Source of the DNA: Acidobacteriota bacterium
GTDB taxonomy: Bacteria; Acidobacteriota; Blastocatellia; Pyrinomonadales; Pyrinomonadaceae
Assembly: GCA_020199775.1 (NCBI GenBank)
Contig: JAIVJZ010000041.1
Span: 1-64,000 of the forward strand
Reading direction: 5' to 3'
DNA length: 64,000 nt
Positions 44,498-52,656 of this stretch are shown one piece after another; position 1 is the stretch's first letter; each line of letters opens with the position of its first letter. Below the pieces are notes generated by a model. The model worked only from the letters and a program-made list of their open reading frames with translations. It was not told the origin of the DNA and made no database searches. Both the position numbers and the translations under genes were made by a program.

Positions 44498-45214
44498 TTA
44501 TCTGCTCGGGCTGAAGACCGGAGCGGTGCCGCCGACGCCGAGGTTATTGTCGTCGCTCGTCGCCGCGATGATGGCCGCAGCAATCGCACCACCCGCCGCC
44601 AGAAGAAGCGCCGCGAGCGCGCCGCCGCTGAGCGAACCGAAGTTGGTTTCGCGCGTCAGACGCGTGCAGCGCGAACCCGGTTGAGCCATTCCGGCGGTGT
44701 CCTGATTACCGGCGGCGATCTGCTTGACGCTGCTGCCGGCGCGCAGTTCAACGCGACCCGACTGCGTAGCGACTTCCGTGTTGCCGCATTCGACATTCAC
44801 GGTGAACACGGTCGGCTGGCTGTTGTCAGCCACGGCCGAACCGTCTTTGGTGATGACGCTGGCGGCCGTTCCCGACGAGGTCGAGAGGCGGACGCGCCCG
44901 GCATCGAGCGTGCCGGTGACGCTGTTGTCGGTGAAACTGAGTTTGATGCTTGATTCCGGCAAGACTTCGACGCGGCCGAGTTTGCCCAAGCTCACGACGG
45001 CGCTAGAACCTTTGGCGGTAGTGACGGTGCTGTCTGTAAAAACCGTGGCACCTGAGATGGCATTCGTACCGTTCACGGAAACTTCGCCGACGACCGACAG
45101 TTCGCCGGAGGGCGACTGTGACGGCGCTGCGAGGGCGACCATTGAGAACGTGCTCAAAATGGCAACCGTGAGGCATAGCGAAATAGCCATGCGGCTCCAA
45201 TTTCTGCTAATCAT
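44498..45214 (-). CDS. Secreted FecR-like protein with C-terminal hydrophobic segment
   Basis: 238 residues. The signal peptide ends near ALAAPS (about 30). The middle (VSVNGTNAISGATVFTDSTV, then SLGKLGRVEVLPESSIKLSF, then LDAGRVRLSTSSGTAASVIT) follows the FecR beta-domain pattern of accessory periplasmic proteins, here without an anti-sigma part. A C-terminal Ala-rich helix (LSGGALAALLLAAGGAIAAA) may anchor it. GGAGGAG precedes the start. The role is unknown; the FecR resemblance is moderate. Confidence 0.65.
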   Translation of the reverse strand: MISRNWSRMAISLCLTVAILSTFSMVALAAPSQSPSGELSVVGEVSVNGTNAISGATVFTDSTVTTAKGSSAVVSLGKLGRVEVLPESSIKLSFTDNSVTGTLDAGRVRLSTSSGTAASVITKDGSAVADNSQPTVFTVNVECGNTEVATQSGRVELRAGSSVKQIAAGNQDTAGMAQPGSRCTRLTRETNFGSLSGGALAALLLAAGGAIAAAIIAATSDDNNLGVGGTAPVFSPSR

Positions 45215-45401
45215 TATTCTCCTCCCGAATAGACTGAACCAGTGTTTTGTAGAGAGCGCACCGCGAGTCTCAGAGAGACTTCTTGCAAGAGACGGATTTT
45301 AATATTTCCTCGCTAAACCCACCCCAAACTTCAACTGCGCCCCTGTAGCATTTCTTAAGAAAGCAGGTCAGCGAGCCTCTGTGGGCTGCTTTGACCTAGC
45401 C

Positions 45402-45430
45402 TTTTTACCTCAATACCTGTTTGGTGTCAA
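45402..45430 (-). promoter_or_regulatory. Candidate sigma-70 promoter for the FecR-like gene
   Basis: On the minus strand, TTGACA (45430-45425), a 17-base spacer and TAAAAA (45407-45402) point to the gene starting at 45214. The -35 is perfect and the -10 weak; the leader would be about 180 bases. The 304-base spacer 45215-45518 shows no other feature. Confidence 0.4.
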
Positions 45431-45518
45431 CAAAGATTTACCTAAAACCTCAGCTTATTCTTGGCTTTTTTGTGCGCTCGCCCCGTTCGAACCTTAATTC
45501 GACGCCTTCGACGAAAGC

Positions 45519-46751
45519 TTACGCCCGCCGCTCGAACAGGTACGCGCTCTCCAGAAGACGGCCTTCCCGCCCGTCGTGCGCCGCAAACTGCCGCCGCCGC
45601 AGTTCCCCGCGACTGTTCAAAGAGCCGTTCCAGATGGCCGCCCCCGCAAACTCGCCGCTCTTATTCAGGGCGTAGAAATTCACGTCGATATCCTTCAATT
45701 TTTCGCGGTCGTTGCCGTATCGCGCCGCGATCAGCTTCAGGGCGTCGAGGCAAGCCTGCTCCGGCGACGCGCCCCGACGCATGTGTTCCACCACGGTGCG
45801 CGCGCCGTTAATGTAAATCACTTCCTCGCCGCGACCCGTAGAACCCGCCGCGCCCGTGTCGTTGTCCACGTACAGCCCGCAGCCGACGAGCGGCGAATCG
45901 CCGACGCGCCCCGGAATTTTCCACGCCAGCCCGCTCGTCGTCGTCACGCCGCTGATGTCGCTCGCGGCGTCGAGCGCGAGACAGTTAATCGTGCCGGTCG
46001 GGGGCTTCCGCGCGACTTCGTCCGCCCATGCCAGCACTTCTTCGAGTCGCCGCGCGTCGCCGTTGGCGTAAGACTCGGCCAGCCTGTAACTCGCGCTCGC
46101 GCGCCCGGTCTGCGCGATCTTTTTTTGCCCGGCGGGCGAAGCGGGCGTGGGCGGATAAGGACTCGGCCCCCATTTATCCACCGGCGACAAAGTCTCTTTC
46201 CAACGCAGCCAAGCAATACGCGACTCTTCCGTCAAGAGGTTTACGTCCTCGAAGCCGTGCGCGGTGGCAAAGTCGCGCGCGCCCTGACCGACGATGAGAA
46301 TGTGGTCGGTGCGTTCGAGCACCACGCGCGCCACTTTGGAAGGCTCGCGCACGCCCCGAATGGAGGCGACCGCCCCGGCGCGGCGCGTCGGGCCGTGCAT
46401 CACGCTCGCGTCGAGTTCCACGTCGCCGCGCTCGTTCGGCAGGCCGCCGAAGCCGACCGAGTTATCTTTGGGATCGAGTTCGACGATGTTGACGCCCGCG
46501 ATCACGGCGTCGAGCGTGTCGCCGCCGCCGCGCATCACCTGAACGGCCTTGTTGACGGCGGCCAGCCCGTTCCCGCTCGACACGGAGATCGGCGGCGTGC
46601 CGCGTCTTCCGGCGGCGGCGGGCTGCTGCTGTGGTGCCAGACTCTCGACGCGAGCGGCTTCGGTTCGCGTCGGCGTAGAAGCGAGCGCGGCGACGCTCAC
46701 GCCCGCGGCGGCCTCGCTCAAAAACTTGCGGCGACTCTTGTTGGTTTTCAT
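45519..46751 (-). CDS. Tat-exported N4-glycosylasparaginase-like Ntn hydrolase
   Basis: 410 residues. A twin-arginine signal (SRRKFLSEAAAGVSVAALAS) is followed by an isoaspartyl peptidase/asparaginase family domain: GGGDTLDAVIAGVNIVELDP, then FGGLPNERGDVELDASVMHG. The cleavage region TGTINCLALDAASDISGVTT has a Thr as likely nucleophile after autocatalytic processing, and KIPGRVGDSPLVGCGLYVDN supplies substrate residues. It would cleave GlcNAc-Asn or related beta-aspartyl bonds in the periplasm. A single gene. Confidence 0.9.
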   Translation of the reverse strand: MKTNKSRRKFLSEAAAGVSVAALASTPTRTEAARVESLAPQQQPAAAGRRGTPPISVSSGNGLAAVNKAVQVMRGGGDTLDAVIAGVNIVELDPKDNSVGFGGLPNERGDVELDASVMHGPTRRAGAVASIRGVREPSKVARVVLERTDHILIVGQGARDFATAHGFEDVNLLTEESRIAWLRWKETLSPVDKWGPSPYPPTPASPAGQKKIAQTGRASASYRLAESYANGDARRLEEVLAWADEVARKPPTGTINCLALDAASDISGVTTTSGLAWKIPGRVGDSPLVGCGLYVDNDTGAAGSTGRGEEVIYINGARTVVEHMRRGASPEQACLDALKLIAARYGNDREKLKDIDVNFYALNKSGEFAGAAIWNGSLNSRGELRRRQFAAHDGREGRLLESAYLFERRA

Positions 46752-46891
46752 TCGCTGAAAAATGCTCCTCGCGCAAAAACGCCTGCGCGTGAAAGTTTAT
46801 GCTGTGAAATTTCGTTTGAAGGGTGCGGGCATCCTAGCAAATAAATGTAAAACGGGAAACAGAAATTAAAGGGCGGGGTGGTTGCCGGGGG

Positions 46892-47278
46892 TCAACTGCC
46901 GGGTGCGTCGTCCGTGTTCTTCATTTCGGCCGCCGCCCGGTCTCGATAAAACTGCTTCGCGCGCTCGGCGACCTCGGCGGGGACGGTGACGCGAAACGGG
47001 TGCTTGGCGACGTAGGGCGGCACACGCCGGACGCGCCCGCCGAGCGTCTGAATCGCCGCGACCGCGTCCTCGTCGCTCAACTCGGCGACGCCGTAAGCGT
47101 CGGCTGCGCGGCGCAACGCACCGCGCAGGCGGTCGAGCGGCAGTTCACGTTCGGCCAGCGTCTTGCCGCGCAATTGAAAGTCTGCGAGGGCGTAGAGCAC
47201 GACGCGGTCGGGGTGCGTCGCGTCTGTGGTTTCTTTCCCGCCGAAGAGTTCCGTCTGCTTCATCTTGAATTCAGGCAC
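46892..47278 (-). CDS. Small protein of unknown function
   Basis: A 128-residue soluble protein with no signal peptide; I do not recognise a family. The N-terminus (MKQTELFGGKE) is followed by HPDRVVLYALADFQLRGKTL, a helical middle (LRGALRRAADAYGVAELSDE) and VPPYVAKHPFRVTVPAEVAE near the end. The C-terminus is acidic. The frame keeps the GC-rich third-position pattern of its neighbours, so it is probably a real gene. It lies 32 bases after the secreted protein gene on the same strand. Confidence 0.6.
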   Translation of the reverse strand: MPEFKMKQTELFGGKETTDATHPDRVVLYALADFQLRGKTLAERELPLDRLRGALRRAADAYGVAELSDEDAVAAIQTLGGRVRRVPPYVAKHPFRVTVPAEVAERAKQFYRDRAAAEMKNTDDAPGS

Positions 47279-47310
47279 GGGCGCGACGCGAGAGGCGGCA
47301 CGCGCGGAAT

Positions 47311-47919
47311 TTAAGGGATTTGGACGCGTCGCGGGCGCGTCGTCGCCGCCGGGCGATTGCCGCGCGGTGCGTTGTCCGTCGTCGAGGCGTCGGGGGCGGA
47401 CGCGGCAGTAGTCGGGTTGGGGGGTTGCTGCGGTTGCTGCCTCTGCATCAGTTCCGCCTGCTCGTAAACGTCGAGTCGTTCAAACAGGTAGAAAGATTCG
47501 GTCGCGCGCAGAGACCCCAGATAGCGAAACGTGTTATCGACCACTTCGCCGACGCGGAACGTCGTGGGCTGCGGCGGCGGGTCGAAGAGCGTGCCGAGTT
47601 CGTCACGCGTGACGGCGTAGAGTTCGGGGAGAAAATCGTTCTGCGTCTCGCGCGCGATGCGCAAGGCCATTTGCCTGAGCGCGCGGATACGGTTCGAGTT
47701 GCGTCGATAGTAGGAGGGGCTGACCTCGTGGCGGCTCGCGCGGTCGTCAACCACCTCCTGCTCGGCGCGCAAATAGCCGAGATAGGTGCGGACGACCGGC
47801 CCGAACTCCGCTTCCTCGGCCGCGGCCGTGCGTTGCGCCCAGACCGAACTCGCGGACGCGAGGCATACGAACGCCGCCAGCATCAAACATCGCGACAACT
47901 TCTCTCCCCTTCGGCTCAT
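47311..47919 (-). CDS. Secreted protein of unknown function
   Basis: 202 residues. A clear signal peptide (LSRCLMLAAFVCLASASSVW, cleavage after AQ near 29) precedes a helical domain (YLGYLRAEQEVVDDRASRHE, then RIRALRQMALRIARETQNDF, then YLGSLRATESFYLFERLDVY) and a Gln/Pro/Thr/Ala-rich tail (about 158-202). I recognise no family. It would be periplasmic. It probably forms an operon with the small protein gene downstream. Confidence 0.65.
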   Translation of the reverse strand: MSRRGEKLSRCLMLAAFVCLASASSVWAQRTAAAEEAEFGPVVRTYLGYLRAEQEVVDDRASRHEVSPSYYRRNSNRIRALRQMALRIARETQNDFLPELYAVTRDELGTLFDPPPQPTTFRVGEVVDNTFRYLGSLRATESFYLFERLDVYEQAELMQRQQPQQPPNPTTAASAPDASTTDNAPRGNRPAATTRPRRVQIP

Positions 47920-48057
47920 GTTTTTACACGCACCCCGACGCCACGAAAACTGCCCGGTGATTAACTTGAAGTCGGTTTCAAGCCCCCCGCCAGTTTACCA
48001 CTTCCGGCGGGTCAAAGGTTAGAGGTGTCAAGTCTCAGAGGTGACTTAGGTTGACGG

Positions 48058-48252
48058 GTGGGTGACGAGGCGTGCGAGCAGGTTCTTCAACTGGCCGGGG
48101 GGCGGATGAACTACGTCTATTTCCCCTCCAACTCGATGGTCTCTTTAATCTCTCAACTGTCGGACGGGTCGAGCGTCGAGATAGGCATCAACGGGTACGA
48201 AGGGATGTACTATAACACCGGAAGAAAATTTCCTGTACGGGAGAGGACATAG
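48058..48252 (+). pseudogene. Fragment of a Crp/Fnr-type regulator
   Basis: Within 64 codons, GGRMNYVYFPSNSMVSLISQ and LSDGSSVEIGINGYEGM match the beta-roll of the cyclic-nucleotide-binding domain in Crp/Fnr proteins (usual wording HVYFPTNSIVSLL...DGSSVEVGLVG.EGM, recalled). The match ends abruptly after EGM, and no helix-turn-helix or remaining domain is found downstream, where coaBC begins within about 110 bases. It is a decayed remnant. Confidence 0.6.
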
Positions 48253-48357
48253 CCCGGCGGGCGGGAGGATGAACTCTTCTCCTCGTCAAACTTCCAAAGT
48301 TCCGTTTGCGCCCGCCGCGCTCGCGATGCTACATTTTTGCCGCACCTTTCAATATTT

Positions 48358-49686
48358 ATGACACTCGATGCGACAGACACGGCGGCCACGCCCGCGCGCG
48401 CCAAGCGGCGCGTCGCGCTCGGCGTCTCCGGCGGCATCGCCGCCTACAAGGCCGCGGAGATTCTGCGCGGGCTGCAACGCGCCGGTTGCCACGTGCGCGT
48501 GGCGATGACCGAGCACGCCACACGGATGATCACGCCGCTGACCTTTCGCGCGCTCTCCGGCGAGCACGTCATCGTTGACGACTACGCGCCCGACAACCCA
48601 GACCCCATCGCGCACATTACTTTCTCTCAGACCGTCGAACTCTTTCTCATCGCCCCCGCCACCGCCAACATCATCGCCAAGTTTGCGAACGGCGTCGCCG
48701 ACGATTTTCTGACCTCGACTTATCTCGCCTCAAACGCACCCGTCGTCGTCGCCCCCGCGATGAACACGTCGATGTGGCAGCACCCGGCCACCGTGCGCAA
48801 CCTCCGCCGCCTGCGCGACGACGGCGTCCATATCATCGAACCCGACGCGGGAGAGATGGCCTGCGGCACGTTCGGCCCCGGTCGCCTGAGCGAACCCGAA
48901 CGCATCGTCGCGGCCGTGTTGGAGATACTTGAGCGACAGCCCGCGCGAGCCTCCGGCGAATCAGCGCGACCGGCGGCCGCGCGCGTTGATCAACGGACGA
49001 CGGGAACGCATGATCTGGCGGGCGAGAAAGTTCTCATCACGGCGGGCGCGACGCGTGAGGAGATCGACCCCGTGCGGTTTCTCTCGAATCGTTCGTCGGG
49101 GCGGATGGGTTTCGCTCTGGCCGAGGCGGCGCAGGCGCGCGGGGCCGCGGTCGCGCTCGTGGCCGGGGCGACGAGCGCGGACGCGCCCGCCGGGGTTCGC
49201 CTCAGACGTGCGCTCAGTGCGGACGAGATGCACGCGGCGGTACAAGCCGAAGTGAAAGACGCGACCGTTTTCATCGGCGCGGCGGCCGTCTCGGATTATC
49301 GTCCCGCGAAACGCGCCGCGCAGAAGATGAAAAAGTCGGGCGCGGCTCTGACGCTCGCGCTCGAACCGACGCCCGACATTCTCGCCTCGGTCGCCGCCGC
49401 CGGACACGACGGCTTGCTCGTCATCGGCTTCGCCGCCGAGAGCGAGAACGTCGTCGCGCACGCGCGCGAAAAACTCGCACGGAAAAAACTCGACGCCATC
49501 GTCGCCAACGACATCACGCGCGACGGCGCGGGCTTCGACGCCGCGACCAACATCGTCACGCTCATCACGCGCGACCGCGACGCTCCCGTCGAACTGCCGC
49601 TGATGTCTAAACTCGAAGCGGCGCATCGCATTCTGGACGAAGTCGTGCGGCTGCGGCGCGCACGCGTGGCGGAGGCCGCGGGTTAG
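48358..49686 (+). CDS. coaBC: Bifunctional phosphopantothenoylcysteine decarboxylase/synthase
   Basis: 442 residues from ATG 48358. The CoaC half (1-195) has VALGVSGGIAAYKAAEILRG, the PAMN motif in VVAPAMNTSMW and the ACGTFGPGRL Cys loop. The CoaB half (about 225-442) has ITAGATREEIDPVRFLSNRS, SSGRMGFALAEAA and KMKKSG. It makes 4'-phosphopantetheine precursors for coenzyme A in two consecutive steps in the cytoplasm. It is followed by two uracil-DNA glycosylases on the same strand. Confidence 0.95.
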   Translation: MTLDATDTAATPARAKRRVALGVSGGIAAYKAAEILRGLQRAGCHVRVAMTEHATRMITPLTFRALSGEHVIVDDYAPDNPDPIAHITFSQTVELFLIAPATANIIAKFANGVADDFLTSTYLASNAPVVVAPAMNTSMWQHPATVRNLRRLRDDGVHIIEPDAGEMACGTFGPGRLSEPERIVAAVLEILERQPARASGESARPAAARVDQRTTGTHDLAGEKVLITAGATREEIDPVRFLSNRSSGRMGFALAEAAQARGAAVALVAGATSADAPAGVRLRRALSADEMHAAVQAEVKDATVFIGAAAVSDYRPAKRAAQKMKKSGAALTLALEPTPDILASVAAAGHDGLLVIGFAAESENVVAHAREKLARKKLDAIVANDITRDGAGFDAATNIVTLITRDRDAPVELPLMSKLEAAHRILDEVVRLRRARVAEAAG

Positions 49687-49699
49687 TCTCGGCGGCCTC

Positions 49700-49751
49700 G
49701 CCGGGAGAGTTTGAGAAGTCGCGGCGGGCTGGCCGGGAGAGTTTGAGAAGT
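49700..49751 (+). repeat. 20-base direct repeat in the leader of the first uracil-DNA glycosylase gene
   Basis: gccgggagagtttgagaagt occurs at 49700-49719 and again at 49732-49751, 32 bases apart and identical. The second copy contains the GAGAAG that serves as ribosome-binding site for the ATG at 49757. It is a local tandem duplication of the translation-initiation region. Confidence 0.9.
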
Positions 49752-49756
49752 TTGCT

Positions 49757-50806
49757 ATGGCAGATGAAGCGAATCGAGCCGAGTTGTTGTCGCTGGCGGA
49801 AGAAGTCGGCGAGCATCTGTCGTACCTGCGCGAACTCGGCGTAGATTTTTTGGAGTCTGCGGGTACGATTGACCCCGACACGACGGCGACGCAGGGCGAC
49901 CATAGAAGCGCGCCGGCAAAGTCGCCTGCGCCCGACGCGCGGCGTTCCGCCGCTTTGCAACGTAACGCCGAGGCCGAAGCGCGCGGCCAGAGAAAGCCCC
50001 CGGCGGATAGCCCGCGTGCGGCGACGGCGGCCAATCACGCGCCGCCGCCCCGGCGTGGAGAGGATGAGAAGACGCCCCCCGATGCTCTGTATCAGCTAGA
50101 CCAAACAGCTTCGACGGAGAGAGCCAAGATGCCAACGAAACGAAAACCCGTGCGCACGCCCGACCCCGTCCCGCCTCCGCCGCAGGAGACGCTCTTTGGC
50201 GAGATCACGCCGAAGGACGAACTCAGTTTGCCGCGCGAGGGCGAGACATATGAAGACATCCGCAAAGACATCGGCGAATGTATGCGTTGCCCGCTCTGCT
50301 GTGAGGGACGTTCGAAGGTCGTTCACAGCGAAGGCAATCCGAAAGCGCGCCTGATGTTTGTCGGCGAAGCGCCGGGCGCGGATGAAGACGCGAGCGGCCG
50401 CCCCTTCGTCGGCCGCGCGGGGCAGTTGCTCAACAAGATCGTCGAAGCCATCGGGATGAAGCGCGAGGATGTATTTATCGGCAACGTCAACCGCTGCCGC
50501 CCCGCGAACAACCGCACGCCGACCGCCGCCGAGGCCGCCACCTGCAAGCCGTTTCTGCTGCGCGAGATTGCGCTCCTCAGGCCCGACGTGATCGTCGTCC
50601 TCGGCAACACGGCGATGAAGAATCTGCTCGACACGAAGGAAGGCATCACGAAACTGCGCGGGCACTTCATGGACTACAAAGGCATCAAGGTGATGCCGAC
50701 TTTTCACCCCGCTTATTTGCTGCGCGACCCCTCGAAGAAACGCGAGACGTGGGAAGACATGAAGAAGGTGCGCGAGTATTTGAACAAGACGAAATCCGAG
50801 AAATGA
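49757..50806 (+). CDS. Family 4 [4Fe-4S] uracil-DNA glycosylase with long N-terminal extension
   Basis: 349 residues. Residues 1-145 are disordered and Pro/Ala/Arg-rich. The glycosylase domain follows: motif A GEAPGADEDASGRPFVGRAG (about 203-222) and motif B TFHPAYLLRDP (about 320). Cluster ligands are Cys175, Cys178, Cys247 and Cys263; the last pair is 16 apart, as in thermophilic UDGs. It removes uracil from DNA in base-excision repair. An internal ATG at 50129 would give a protein without most of the extension; the longer form has a good ribosome-binding site and consistent codon use. Confidence 0.9.
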   Translation: MADEANRAELLSLAEEVGEHLSYLRELGVDFLESAGTIDPDTTATQGDHRSAPAKSPAPDARRSAALQRNAEAEARGQRKPPADSPRAATAANHAPPPRRGEDEKTPPDALYQLDQTASTERAKMPTKRKPVRTPDPVPPPPQETLFGEITPKDELSLPREGETYEDIRKDIGECMRCPLCCEGRSKVVHSEGNPKARLMFVGEAPGADEDASGRPFVGRAGQLLNKIVEAIGMKREDVFIGNVNRCRPANNRTPTAAEAATCKPFLLREIALLRPDVIVVLGNTAMKNLLDTKEGITKLRGHFMDYKGIKVMPTFHPAYLLRDPSKKRETWEDMKKVREYLNKTKSEK

Positions 50807-50832
50807 GCTTCGCCCACAGTTGAACACTCGAC

Positions 50833-50914
50833 CCTTTGCGCCTCCAGCGCCTTTGCGTGAGATTTTTCTTTGAGAAAGGAGATAACTCACGCAAAGGCGC
50901 TGGAGGCGCAAAGG
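50833..50914. repeat. Perfect 29-bp inverted repeat between the two glycosylase genes
   Basis: Arms at 50833-50861 and 50886-50914 are exact complements (cctttgcgcctccagcgcct and on, with CCTTTGCG words repeated inside the arm) around a 24-base AT-rich loop. It is an intergenic hairpin, possibly a terminator or mRNA-stability element. Confidence 0.95.
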
Positions 50915-50971
50915 AAGACTAGGAGAGTTTTGACCGGCGAAGCTGTTCAGTGCCGAACGGATTATTCGATC

Positions 50972-51562
50972 ATGCCTGAGTTTTCACTTTTCAACGACGA
51001 CCCGCCCGCCGCCGACGAGACGCCCGAAGAAGTCAACGCCGAACTTCTCCGGCGCGCCGTGCCACTGCCGCAATACAAAGAGCGCATCTTCATTTTCGGC
51101 GAGGGCGAACGCGGGTCGCGCGTCGCGGTCGTCGGCGAGTCGCCCGGCGCGCCCGACATCGCGAGCGGCAAACCGTTCATGGGGCCTGCGGGCGACATGC
51201 TCAACCGCATCCTCGCCTCGATCAACCTGCGCCGACAGGACTGCTATCTGACGAACACGGTGAAGATGATCTCGACCGGCGACGAGATCACGCCCGACGT
51301 GCTCTCCTTCTTCACGCCCTACCTGCACCGCGAACTCGCAGCCGTCCGCCCGGAGGTCGTCATCAGCTTCGGCAACACGCCGACGCGCGCCCTGCTCCGC
51401 ACCAAAAAACCGATCTCGCAACTGCGCGGCGAATTCCACCCCTATCAGGGCGGCCAACTGATGCCCACCTTCAACCCCGCCTACCTCCTGCGCGACCCCA
51501 CGAAGAAACGCGAAGTCTGGGAGGACATGAAAAAGGTGCGCGACTATCTAGCTTCAAAGTGA
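50972..51562 (+). CDS. Cluster-less, diverged uracil-DNA glycosylase paralogue
   Basis: 196 residues from ATG 50972 (MPEFSLFNDDPP); earlier codons run through the hairpin. The fold motifs are clear: VVGESPGAPDIASGKPFMGP, PEVVISFGNTPTRALL and MPTFNPAYLLRDP. The first CxxC pair and the fourth ligand Cys are absent, so a [4Fe-4S] cluster is unlikely, and the usual His of motif B is Asn. It may be a glycosylase with altered chemistry or a non-catalytic DNA-binding paralogue. The upstream gene is the canonical family 4 enzyme. Confidence 0.85.
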   Translation: MPEFSLFNDDPPAADETPEEVNAELLRRAVPLPQYKERIFIFGEGERGSRVAVVGESPGAPDIASGKPFMGPAGDMLNRILASINLRRQDCYLTNTVKMISTGDEITPDVLSFFTPYLHRELAAVRPEVVISFGNTPTRALLRTKKPISQLRGEFHPYQGGQLMPTFNPAYLLRDPTKKREVWEDMKKVRDYLASK

Positions 51563-51575
51563 GAGTATAGTGTTC

Positions 51576-51604
51576 TTGTTAGTATTTTTTGGTTAGCATA
51601 TAAT
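51576..51604 (+). promoter_or_regulatory. Near-consensus sigma-70 promoter of the TIR genes
   Basis: TTGTTA (51576-51581), an exact 17-base AT-rich spacer and a perfect TATAAT (51599-51604). Transcription would start near 51611, about 30 bases before the first TIR gene. Confidence 0.8.
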
Positions 51605-51641
51605 CACTTCGATTTGTATTTCTTGAAGGCGAAATGTTCCC

Positions 51642-52055
51642 ATGAAAGTCTTTCTTAGTCATGCCCATTCAGACAAGGCACTAGCTAAACGGATTGCTAA
51701 GGGCTTAAAGCGCGCCGGTCTTGAGGTCTGGGATGCTGAAAGCGAAATCCTGCCCGGCGAGAATTGGGCTGATAAAACGGCGCAAGCTCTGCGCGACTCG
51801 CAAGCGATGGTTGTACTGCTCACTCCTAACACCTTCCAGTCCTCCAATGTCTCTTTGGAAATCGGGTATGCTCTTGGCAGCAAGGAGTATAAAAAGCGTT
51901 TGATTCCGGTCATCGTTGGTTCGTCTGAGAACCTCCCTCAAAAGAACTTCCCTTGGATTCTTAATCATTTCCAAATGATCGAGTTGCCTGAACAAGGAAA
52001 GCAACAGGATGCGGGCATTAAACAGATCGCGCAGACCCTCCTTGAGGCGGCCTAA
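51642..52055 (+). CDS. Stand-alone TIR-domain protein (first of a pair)
   Basis: 137 residues, a single TIR domain. KVFLSHAHSDKALAKRIAKG is the first strand and BB-type region, LEVWDAESEILPGENW follows, and VVLLTPNTFQSSNVSLEIGY contains the Glu at 73 in the position of the catalytic NADase glutamate. WILNHFQMIELPE closes the fold. Prokaryotic TIRs cleave NAD+ or make cyclic ADP-ribose signals in anti-phage defence (for example ThsB in Thoeris). The gene is clearly less GC-rich than its neighbours, suggesting transfer, and has its own strong promoter. A second TIR gene follows after 25 bases. Confidence 0.9.
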   Translation: MKVFLSHAHSDKALAKRIAKGLKRAGLEVWDAESEILPGENWADKTAQALRDSQAMVVLLTPNTFQSSNVSLEIGYALGSKEYKKRLIPVIVGSSENLPQKNFPWILNHFQMIELPEQGKQQDAGIKQIAQTLLEAA

Positions 52056-52080
52056 TCATCGGGTTAGGCTGTGATCATTT

Positions 52081-52488
52081 ATGATGCCAAAGGAAATATT
52101 CCTTTCTCACTCAGATAAAGATCGCAAGTTCGTCACTAAAATAGCAAACACAATACAACGGCATGGTATTCCGGTTTGGTACAGCCGTAAGAATCTCGTA
52201 GGAGCACAACAATGGCATGATGAGATCGGGGCAGCTCTTAATCGTTGCGACTGGTTTACTGTAATCTTGTCGCCCCAATCGGTGGCGTCCACTTGGGTAA
52301 AACATGAACTGCTGTTCGCGCTTAATCATAATCGATACAAAGATAAGATTGTTCCCGTCCTCTATCGGGCGTGTGATTACGAGTCTTTGTCATGGACGCT
52401 CTCGGGTTTCCAGATGATAGATTTTACGAAAGGTTTCACATCAGGAGCGCGGGAGTTACTACGTGTCTGGGGTCTCGGCTATAAATAG
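52081..52488 (+). CDS. Stand-alone TIR-domain protein (second of a pair)
   Basis: A 135-residue TIR domain distinct from the first. EIFLSHSDKDRKFVTKIANT, IPVWYSRKNLVGAQQWHDEI and TVILSPQSVASTWVKHELLF are the standard blocks, with Glu76 at the catalytic position. WTLSGFQMIDF parallels the closing strand of the first protein. An ATG doublet opens the gene (52081 or 52084). It is low in GC like its neighbour and is the last gene before priA. No effector such as ThsA, no STING and no other partner is found in the window, so any system formed here is TIR-TIR only. Confidence 0.9.
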   Translation: MMPKEIFLSHSDKDRKFVTKIANTIQRHGIPVWYSRKNLVGAQQWHDEIGAALNRCDWFTVILSPQSVASTWVKHELLFALNHNRYKDKIVPVLYRACDYESLSWTLSGFQMIDFTKGFTSGARELLRVWGLGYK

Positions 52489-52656
52489 GATGAGATTCAA
52501 GGCAACGTTTCTGCCCACGGCGAAATAATTCAAACATTCTAATGTCGCATCAAGACTAAGCTGAGCGTATTACTCAACCTCTCCGTGTATCATTCAACTT
52601 CCGCCACCAATTACGTTGTGACAGAAACAGGTGCGACACAGATTAATTCCCCCGAA

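Noticed and set aside
50972..51562. Second glycosylase as UDGX
   Set aside because: The UDGX-specific basic loop with its covalent His (KRRIH, recalled) is not seen.
51642..52488. TIR pair as a Thoeris system
   Set aside because: Thoeris needs a ThsA effector; none is encoded nearby.
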